Assembly (NCBI GenBank): GCA_004298625.1
Contig: SCSY01000282.1
Span: 1 to 10,292, forward strand
Origin: Nitrospirota bacterium
GTDB taxonomy: Bacteria > Nitrospirota > Thermodesulfovibrionia > Thermodesulfovibrionales > UBA1546
DNA length: 10,292 bases
Direction of reading: 5' to 3'
A program made the position numbers and the translations under genes. The notes under the pieces are model-generated. The model had not been told where the DNA came from. It was given only the letters and a program-made list of their open reading frames with translations, and did not search any database. How positions within the stretch are numbered: position 1 is the stretch's first letter; every line of letters starts with the position of its first letter. Shown here piece by piece: positions 6,049 through 10,292 of the stretch.

Positions 6049-6726
6049 TCAGGCTTTCTTCTTTTTCTCAGGAACTGCCATATGCCTTATTATCTTTCCC
6101 TCGACAAGATAAACAACCATCTCTGCGATATTTGTTGCATGGTCGGCTATGCGCTCGAGGTATTTCGATATATATGTTATCTTGACAGCCCGCGAGGTAG
6201 TCTTTGGGTCCTGTATCATAAAGAACAGGAGTTCATTAAATACCTGCCAGTTGAGATTATCCACAAGGTCATCCCGCGTAAGCACGTCTCTTGCTAAGGA
6301 TGAATCCCTCTTAACAAACGCATCGAGAGAATCCCTTACCATGCCCTGCGCGATCTCGGCCATCCTCGGTATATCAATGTAAGGCTTAAGCTGCGGCTCT
6401 TCGTTTAACTCCAATGCGCGTTCCGATATATCAACGGCAAGGTCCCCTATCCTTTCGAGGTCTGTCGTGATCTTCATCGCAGTCGTGATGAGCCTGAGGT
6501 CTCCTGCGCGCGGCTGTCTGAGCGCGATAAGCCTGATGCATTCCTCGTCTATCTCAACCTCAAGGGCGTTTACCTCCGGATCCTTGTCTATCACCTTCAC
6601 GGCGAGCTTAGAATCCCTTTCGACAAGCGCCTTTATCGAATCTATTATCGCCTTTTCGACCAGTGAGCCGAGTTTTAATACCTTCTCTTTTAAGTCAGCA
6701 AGCTCTTTCTCAAATGCAGTCGCCAT
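6049..6726 (-). CDS. phoU: Phosphate transport system regulator PhoU
   Basis: PhoU is a cytoplasmic all-helical protein that links the PstSCAB transporter to the PhoR/PhoB two-component system and represses the Pho response when phosphate is ample. The 225-residue product has two three-helix repeats. Each contains the metal-binding ExxxD helix: TTDLERIGDLAVDISERA (E91, D95) and YLERIADHATNIAEMVVY (E191, D195). It ends with a Lys-rich tail (PEKKKKA). The ATG has GGAGG (6731-6735) at 5 nt. It lies last in the canonical order pstC-pstA-pstB-phoU, but is separated from pstB by an 86-nt region consisting of inverted heptamer arrays that ends right at the phoU ribosome site. No phoB or phoR gene lies in the window. 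Confidence 0.95.
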   Translation of the reverse strand: MATAFEKELADLKEKVLKLGSLVEKAIIDSIKALVERDSKLAVKVIDKDPEVNALEVEIDEECIRLIALRQPRAGDLRLITTAMKITTDLERIGDLAVDISERALELNEEPQLKPYIDIPRMAEIAQGMVRDSLDAFVKRDSSLARDVLTRDDLVDNLNWQVFNELLFFMIQDPKTTSRAVKITYISKYLERIADHATNIAEMVVYLVEGKIIRHMAVPEKKKKA

Positions 6727-6737
6727 TTTTCCTCCAA

Positions 6738-6815
6738 ATGTTTAATGTTTGATGCTTAATGTTTAATGAATATGAAATTAAACACCAAACACTAAACATT
6801 ATCCATTAAACATCA
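6738..6815. repeat. Inverted pair of TGTTTAA heptamer arrays between pstB and phoU (gene-less form)
   Basis: The + strand 6739-6770 reads as units TGTTTAA, TGTTTGA, TGCTTAA, TGTTTAA. After a few bases, 6778-6815 holds the reverse-complement type (ATTAAAC, ACCAAAC, ACTAAAC, ATTATCC, ATTAAAC). The two arrays pair into an imperfect AT-rich hairpin of about 33 bp in the pst mRNA, with a loop of about 7 nt. One arm runs into the pstB stop codon; the other stops 3-4 nt from the phoU ribosome site. It could serve as an mRNA processing or stability element, or be the remnant or empty form of the cassette seen at 8471-8919. Confidence 0.75.
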
Positions 6816-7580
6816 TCCAAATCTCCCTGTTATATATTCCTCAGTTAACTTATTCGACGGCGCCGTGAATATTTTATCAGTTTTGTCAAATTCTATAATC
6901 TCTCCGAGATACATGAACGCCGTATAGTCGGAAACCCTCGCTGCCTGCTGCATGTTGTGAGTAACTATTATTATGGTCACCTCGTTCTTCAACTCTATTA
7001 TAAGCTCTTCTATCTTAGAAGTGGCTGTCGGGTCAAGCGCCGAGGTAGGCTCATCAAAGAGGAGTATTCTCGGGTCCGTTGCCAATGCCCTCGCAATGCA
7101 GAGCCTCTGCTGCTGGCCTCCTGAAAGATCAAATGCCAGCTTGTGAAGCCTGTCCTTCGCCTCATCCCAGAGCGCGGCACCTCGCAGGGATTTTTCGACC
7201 TTTTCATCGAGCACCTGTCTCTTGCTGATCCCTCTTACCCTCAGGCCGTATGCCACGTTTTCATATATGGATTTCGGAAAGGGATTCGGTTTCTGGAAGA
7301 CCATGCTTATCTGCATCCTTATCTCGATAGGGTCTATCTCCTGAGAGAGGATGTTTGTCTTCTCGGGATAAAGTATTATATCCCCCTCGTATCTGTTATG
7401 GGGATAAAGGTCATGCATCCTGTTAAAGCACCTGAGAAACGTGGTCTTACCGCAGCCCGAAGGCCCTATCAAGGCCGTAACTTCCCTTCTTGCTATCGGA
7501 AGGTTTATGTTTTTAAGGGCATGGACATCTCCGTAATAAAAATTAAGGTTTTTGACTTCAGCTTTTAGTTCTTTTACCAT
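6813..7580 (-). CDS. pstB: Phosphate ABC transporter ATP-binding protein PstB
   Basis: PstB is the ATPase that powers phosphate import through PstC/PstA at the inner membrane. The 255-residue protein has all ABC motifs. Walker A GPSGCGKTT is at 39-47, the Q-loop within MVFQKPNPFP (93-102, the phosphate-type Q-loop), signature LSGGQQQR at 152-159, Walker B RILLFDEPTSALD at 171-183 and the switch His in VTHN (206-209). The C-terminus EEYITGRFG is the standard PstB end. Its first 7 nt overlap the end of pstA, so it is translationally coupled. Its TGA stop merges directly with the heptamer array downstream. Length is normal. Confidence 0.97.
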   Translation of the reverse strand: MVKELKAEVKNLNFYYGDVHALKNINLPIARREVTALIGPSGCGKTTFLRCFNRMHDLYPHNRYEGDIILYPEKTNILSQEIDPIEIRMQISMVFQKPNPFPKSIYENVAYGLRVRGISKRQVLDEKVEKSLRGAALWDEAKDRLHKLAFDLSGGQQQRLCIARALATDPRILLFDEPTSALDPTATSKIEELIIELKNEVTIIIVTHNMQQAARVSDYTAFMYLGEIIEFDKTDKIFTAPSNKLTEEYITGRFG

Positions 7581-8515
7581 TTTATCTTCATTCTGAATCT
7601 GTATCTGATATAAATTGCAATACCGTTCATGAGCAGTGTCATGACCATAAGCACTATGCCTGCTGCTGCTGCATTAAGCTGAAATTCGTGCTGGGGCCTC
7701 GATACCCAGTTAAACATCTGGATCGGCATAACAGTGAATGGGTCCATCAACCACTTAAACGATATAAATGGAAACTCCGAAGAAAACGGCGATGTCGGAA
7801 GAAATGCGATAAATGTCAAAGCGCCTACTGTTATTATCGGAGCGGTTTCTCCAATGGCCCTTGAAAGGCCTATAATTACCCCTGTTAGTATGCCGCCGGT
7901 TGAGTAAGGGATTATATGAGACTGCACTGTCTGCCATTTTGTCGCTCCAAGGGCATAAGACGCCTCTCTTATCGAATTAGGTATTGCCCTTATTGCTTCT
8001 CTTGTTGCCATTATTACCATGGGAAGTATGAGAAGCGCCAGCGCAAGCCCTCCTGTAAGAGTGCTCTCGCCGAATTTAAAGAAATATACGAACAAACCGA
8101 GGGCAAGAAGGCCATAGACAATTGAAGGAACGCCTGCAAGGTTTGCGATGTTAATCTCTATAATATCAGTGAGCCAGTTTTTCCTCGAGTATTCCTCGAG
8201 ATATATCCCAGCTGCAACGCCAAGCGGTATTGCCGCGAACGCCGTTACGAGTAATACAAGAAAACTTCCAACCCATGCAGAGAGGATGCCTGCCTGGTCA
8301 GGAAATCTTGAAGGGAAGGAGGTAAAGAATTTATAGCTTAATCTCGGAAAGCCGTTTACGAAGAGGTCTGCCATCAGGGCAAAAAGAAGAACAAGGCCGA
8401 CCAATGTCGAGAGCAGGCCGGCTACCAGGAATATCCTGTCCCAGAACTTTGTTATAGCTATGCGCTTCTTTAATGTTTGATGTTTAGTGTTTAATGTTTG
8501 ATTAATAAAGCCCAT
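7574..8515 (-). CDS. pstA: Phosphate ABC transporter permease PstA, with a repeat-derived N-terminus
   Basis: PstA forms the inner-membrane phosphate channel with PstC. The 313-residue protein has about six helices. The first periplasmic loop contains FPRLSYKFFTSFPSRFPDQAG (split around 56-76), typical of PstA, and the coupling EAA loop reads REASYALGATKWQTV (183-197). SRAIGETAPI (218-227) is also characteristic. The odd part is residues 5-16 (NQTLNTKHQTLK), which are encoded by the heptamer array. Normal PstA homology begins only around KKRIAITKFWDRIF. The ATG is separated from the stop of the upstream four-helix-bundle gene by a single base, with no Shine-Dalgarno, and no other usual start codon lies between the array and the first membrane helix. 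Translation therefore appears to be coupled to the intruding gene. Confidence 0.95.
   Translation of the reverse strand: MGFINQTLNTKHQTLKKRIAITKFWDRIFLVAGLLSTLVGLVLLFALMADLFVNGFPRLSYKFFTSFPSRFPDQAGILSAWVGSFLVLLVTAFAAIPLGVAAGIYLEEYSRKNWLTDIIEINIANLAGVPSIVYGLLALGLFVYFFKFGESTLTGGLALALLILPMVIMATREAIRAIPNSIREASYALGATKWQTVQSHIIPYSTGGILTGVIIGLSRAIGETAPIITVGALTFIAFLPTSPFSSEFPFISFKWLMDPFTVMPIQMFNWVSRPQHEFQLNAAAAGIVLMVMTLLMNGIAIYIRYRFRMKIKW
8470..8502 (-). repeat. Heptamer array (inner side of cassette) within the pstA 5' coding sequence
   Basis: On the + strand the units run TTTAATG, TTTGATG, TTTAGTG, TTTAATG, TTTGATT. On the coding strand they read AACATTA-type, i.e. opposite in orientation to the array on the other side of the four-helix-bundle gene. 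The ten bases ATGTTTGATG at 8473-8482 recur exactly, inverted, at 8910-8919. The array is translated as part of PstA. Confidence 0.8.
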
Positions 8516-8516
8516 A

Positions 8517-8888
8517 TTATTTGCCGGAAATATTCCCTTGAGCTGTTTTTACGATCTTTGTAAGAGTCTTTATTATAAGAGTAAGCTCTTCGGTCAACTT
8601 TTCAAAATTACTATCATTGCTAAGATAACCGGAATCGCGTAAAAGATTTAGCCAATAATTTGTTTCCCGAGCTTCTTTGGCAGCTATTGACATCTTTGCA
8701 ACAAAATCTCTTTTGCTTTGTCCTGCCTGCGCTTCTTCAACGTTGGCCCCGATAGATGTTCCACTTCTTAATATTTGCTTTGACATCACAAACTCATTTT
8801 TTGAAATTAGATATTTATATAAATCTATAATTTTCAGTGCAAACGAATAACTTATTTTCCGTATATCAACTCTTTCCATATTATTCAT
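8517..8888 (-). CDS. Four-helix-bundle protein of the 23S rRNA IVS / S23 family (TIGR02436)
   Basis: This 123-residue, helix-rich, basic protein has the family's core signature: SYSFALKIIDLYKYL (13-27), QILRSGTSIGANVEEAQAGQ (38-57), SKRDFVAKMSIAAKEARET (58-76) and NYWLNLLRDSGYL (77-89). Relatives are encoded inside 23S rRNA intervening sequences, or are free-standing; the Avd accessory protein of diversity-generating retroelements has the same fold and binds nucleic acid. The molecular role of free-standing members is not established. It sits between pstC and pstA, breaking the normal gene order, and is clearly AT-richer than its neighbours. The first ATG (8888) lies in the heptamer array and has no Shine-Dalgarno; ATG 8879 is an alternative. 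Its TAA is 1 nt from the pstA ATG. No reverse transcriptase or variable repeat is nearby. Confidence 0.9.
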   Translation of the reverse strand: MNNMERVDIRKISYSFALKIIDLYKYLISKNEFVMSKQILRSGTSIGANVEEAQAGQSKRDFVAKMSIAAKEARETNYWLNLLRDSGYLSNDSNFEKLTEELTLIIKTLTKIVKTAQGNISGK

Positions 8889-8919
8889 TAAGCATTAAAC
8901 ATCGCAGTTCATCAAACAT
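8884..8919 (-). repeat. Heptamer array (outer side of cassette) between pstC and the four-helix-bundle gene
   Basis: Read on the minus strand from the pstC side it gives TGTTTGA, TGAACTG, CGA, TGTTTAA, TGCTTAA, TGAATAA, leading straight into the start of the four-helix-bundle gene. It is inverted relative to the array at 8470-8502 and similar in order to the array at 6751-6770 (TGCTTAA, TGTTTAA, TGAATAT). Confidence 0.75.
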
Positions 8920-8924
8920 CGCCT

Positions 8925-9815
8925 TCAATATGCCTCCCTTATCCTCTTCCTCAGCCAAAACCCTATGATATTGAAAACGAGCGTTATAAGAAAAAGTGTC
9001 ATGCCTGCCGCAAATATTGTCTTGTATTCGATCGTGCCGTGAGGCACATCTCCAAGGCTCACCTGGACAATATAGCCTGTCAAGGTCTGCACAGGTTTCA
9101 ATGGATTCACAGTAAACGTAGGAAGCATTCCTGCTGCTATGGCAACAACCATTGTCTCGCCGACAGCCCTCGATATGCCGATAATAAATGCCGCTGCAAT
9201 TCCCGAAAATGCGGAAGGGATTACGACCTTGAAAGCTGTCTGGAGCTTTGTCGCGCCCATCGCATAAGAGCCCTCCCTTATGTGCATAGGAACTGCCTTC
9301 ATTGCGTCTTCGCTCACAGAGCTTACATACGGGATTATCATTATCCCCATGATTATTCCTGGACTCAGGGCATTAAATCCCGAAAGATCGGGAATAAATT
9401 TCTGGAGTATAGGCGTCAGAAAAAGCAGCGCAAAATAACCATAAACAACTGTCGGCACTGCCGCGAGGAGTTCAAGTATGGGCTTTATTACCTCTCTCAA
9501 TCTATGCGGTGCATACTCGCTCAGATATACCGTGACCGTTAATCCTAATGGAAGAGCGACAATAAGGGCAATGGCTGTTGTAAGGAGCGTGCCTGAGACC
9601 AGAGGAAGAATTCCGAACTTGGGCTCAGCAAACAGCGGAGTCCACTGTCTTTCGGTAAGAAATTCTTTTAAAGAGACCTCTTTAAAAAAGCCAAAGGATT
9701 CATAGGAGAGGACTACAACGATCCCGATTGTGATGAGTATGGAGGAGAGGGCGCTCAGGAAAAGCACCGTCTCTATTATTCCTTCTTTTATCCTTTTAGA
9801 GGTCTTGCGTTTCAT
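8925..9815 (-). CDS. pstC: Phosphate ABC transporter permease PstC
   Basis: PstC is the second inner-membrane channel subunit of the high-affinity phosphate importer. The 296-residue protein has about six helices (first about 15-37). The substrate-path segment ELLAAVPTVVYGYFAL (115-130) and the coupling EAA loop REGSYAMGATKLQTAFKVV (180-198) followed by ISRAVGETMVV (214-224) are typical of PstC. Length is normal and nothing is truncated at the C-terminus (WLRKRIREAY). The ATG lacks a good ribosome site. It is preceded by a Pho box and -10 of its own, downstream of a terminator that follows pstS. The expected pstA neighbour is displaced by the four-helix-bundle gene. Confidence 0.96.
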   Translation of the reverse strand: MKRKTSKRIKEGIIETVLFLSALSSILITIGIVVVLSYESFGFFKEVSLKEFLTERQWTPLFAEPKFGILPLVSGTLLTTAIALIVALPLGLTVTVYLSEYAPHRLREVIKPILELLAAVPTVVYGYFALLFLTPILQKFIPDLSGFNALSPGIIMGIMIIPYVSSVSEDAMKAVPMHIREGSYAMGATKLQTAFKVVIPSAFSGIAAAFIIGISRAVGETMVVAIAAGMLPTFTVNPLKPVQTLTGYIVQVSLGDVPHGTIEYKTIFAAGMTLFLITLVFNIIGFWLRKRIREAY

Positions 9816-9858
9816 ATCAATTAATTATCATACTCCGGCATTAACTTCAAGGAGACTT

Positions 9859-9892
9859 ATTATCTCAGACTTATGTTACAGGAATGTTACAA
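9859..9892 (-). promoter_or_regulatory. Pho box (PhoB site) plus -10 upstream of pstC
   Basis: On the minus strand two 7-bp direct repeats TTGTAAC and CTGTAAC are spaced by the 4 bases ATTC, giving the 11-bp period of PhoB half-sites (consensus CTGTCAT-like). The 18-bp box (9875-9892) is followed after 10 nt by GATAAT (9859-9864), the expected distance for a PhoB-activated promoter in which the box replaces the -35. Transcription would begin near 9852, giving a leader of about 37 nt to pstC. Confidence 0.7.
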
Positions 9893-9916
9893 AGGGATTA
9901 AAAATGTATTAAGCTG

Positions 9917-9947
9917 AAAAAAGAGGGCGCCGGAAGCGCCCCTCTTT
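9917..9947 (-). terminator. Intrinsic terminator after pstS
   Basis: On the minus strand an 11-bp stem (AAGAGGGGCGC pairing with GCGCCCTCTT, one bulged C, loop TTCCG) is followed by a run of six T. It lies 22 nt after the pstS stop. It would limit read-through so that pstS is made in excess over the membrane genes. Confidence 0.88.
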
Positions 9948-9969
9948 ACGCGTCAAATAAAAATACTGT

Positions 9970-10292
9970 CTATTTCTTCTCTTCCATCTTCAGCAGCTCT
10001 TCTATCTTCATCCCTACTTTTTCTTCTCCGCCGAACATGCTTCCTGTCTTCATCTTAGCAAAACGCGCCTGGGCAAGCTTGTAGGCGTTCGCCGGCAACG
10101 GCACGTATTTGACCTGCTTGGTCAGCATATCAGCATTCTTGAGGTAGTATTCGACAAATTCTTTCACCTCAGGCTTTTCAGCGGCAGCTTTCTTATTTAC
10201 ATAGATAAATAATGGCCTCGATAGCGGGCTGTATGAGCCATCCTTAACTGTATTGAGCGAAGGGATTATGGCATTATTCGTCGCAGGGTTCA
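9970..10292 (-). CDS. pstS: Phosphate-binding protein PstS, C-terminal part
   Basis: This is the last 107 or so codons of the periplasmic phosphate receptor; the start lies beyond the right edge. The reading frame continues to the edge, upstream of an internal GTG at 10167, which is not the real start. The PstS C-terminal pattern is clear: ATNNAIIPSLNTVKDGSYSP, then LSRPLFIYVNKKAAAEKPEV, then EFVEYYL and VKYVPLPANAYKLAQ. It ends with a charged tail (LLKMEEKK) after a short Gly-rich stretch (MFGGEEK). It is the first gene of the leftward pst cluster, followed by a strong terminator and then a second Pho-type promoter for pstC. Confidence 0.93.
   Translation of the reverse strand, partial: NPATNNAIIPSLNTVKDGSYSPLSRPLFIYVNKKAAAEKPEVKEFVEYYLKNADMLTKQVKYVPLPANAYKLAQARFAKMKTGSMFGGEEKVGMKIEELLKMEEKK

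Larger units (their letters stand above)
8471..8919 (-). mobile_element. Candidate IVS-like cassette: four-helix-bundle gene between inverted heptamer arrays
   Basis: About 450 bp interrupts the pstC-pstA junction, where these genes are normally adjacent. It is bounded by the inverted decamer ATGTTTGATG/CATCAAACAT (8473-8482 and 8910-8919) and further imperfectly complementary heptamers, enclosing one gene of the 23S rRNA IVS-protein family. Counted by eye, the gene is about 34% GC against about 45-57% in sampled lines of pstA and pstC. Intervening sequences in 23S rRNA have a similar plan (terminal inverted repeats, gene in the loop). No transposase, reverse transcriptase or clear target duplication is present, so mobility is inference. 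Confidence 0.5.

Noticed and set aside
6738..6815. CRISPR array
   Set aside because: Units are 7 bp, contiguous, degenerate and inverted; there are no spacers of regular length and no cas genes.
7143..7568. 141-codon open frame on the + strand inside pstB
   Set aside because: It is an antisense shadow of a fully conserved ABC ATPase gene and has no family features.
8517..8888. Avd-type accessory gene of a diversity-generating retroelement
   Set aside because: The fold family fits, but no reverse transcriptase, template repeat or variable repeat is visible, and the gene lies in a Pst operon with metabolic neighbours only.
8467..8930. Target-site duplication around the four-helix-bundle cassette
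   Set aside because: GAAGGCG and GAAGCGC flank the arrays, but they are not identical and are short, so they cannot be told from chance.
9039..9542. 167-codon open frame on the + strand inside pstC
   Set aside because: It is an antisense shadow of pstC, with a His/Cys/Arg-rich composition typical of a reverse-strand artefact.
9817..9831. Tiny leader ORF (Met-Ile-Ile-Asn-stop) just before pstC
   Set aside because: It has only four codons, and GGAG lies a single base from its ATG, too close to act as a ribosome site. It probably arises by chance in AT-rich sequence.

Overview
The window reads as chromosomal DNA of a Gram-negative, probably anaerobic or microaerophilic bacterium of roughly 45-50% GC. 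The gene set would fit a Nitrospirota/Thermodesulfovibrionia-like or deltaproteobacterial lineage: a DUF2318 lipoprotein with ApbE, NusG-II and Gx proteins, a spermidine-synthase-like fusion, a Pst operon, and many heptameric intergenic repeats. This placement is inference from gene content; no rRNA or marker gene is present.

Left part (1-2914). A glycoside hydrolase family 3 gene runs leftwards off the edge. Divergent from it is a four-gene rightward operon: a DUF2318 iron-sulfur-type lipoprotein, the flavin transferase ApbE, a NusG-domain-II membrane protein and a Gx-family membrane protein. The genes overlap or nearly touch. Together they resemble an extracytoplasmic flavin and electron-transfer module. 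Both divergent first genes have a -10-like hexamer 5-6 nt before the ATG and no Shine-Dalgarno, so both may be leaderless.

Middle (2915-6045). Two separately promoted rightward genes follow: a two-CBS-domain protein and a thioredoxin-reductase-like flavoprotein that keeps FAD and CxxC motifs but has lost the usual NADPH motifs. It converges on a leftward gene for a membrane protein fused to a spermidine-synthase-like domain. A 15-16 bp inverted repeat is built from the 3' coding ends of these two convergent genes.

Right part (6049-10292), all leftward: pstS (partial), a terminator, a Pho-box promoter, pstC, a four-helix-bundle gene of the 23S rRNA intervening-sequence protein family, pstA, pstB, phoU, and then the spermidine-synthase fusion. 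This is a phosphate-uptake and phosphate-signalling operon. The four-helix-bundle gene is an intruder. It is about 34% GC between genes of about 45-57% GC, and it is flanked by inverted arrays of a degenerate TGTTTAA heptamer. It abuts pstA so closely that pstA starts 1 nt after its stop, and the array encodes the PstA N-terminus. A second inverted pair of the same arrays, with no gene inside, lies between pstB and phoU. The arrangement recalls 23S rRNA intervening sequences (a stem with the protein gene in the loop), here within an mRNA. It is the most novel feature of the window.

Degenerate heptamer arrays of two other sequence families occur inside the GH3 gene and upstream of the CBS gene, so 7-bp tandem repeats look like a general habit of this genome.
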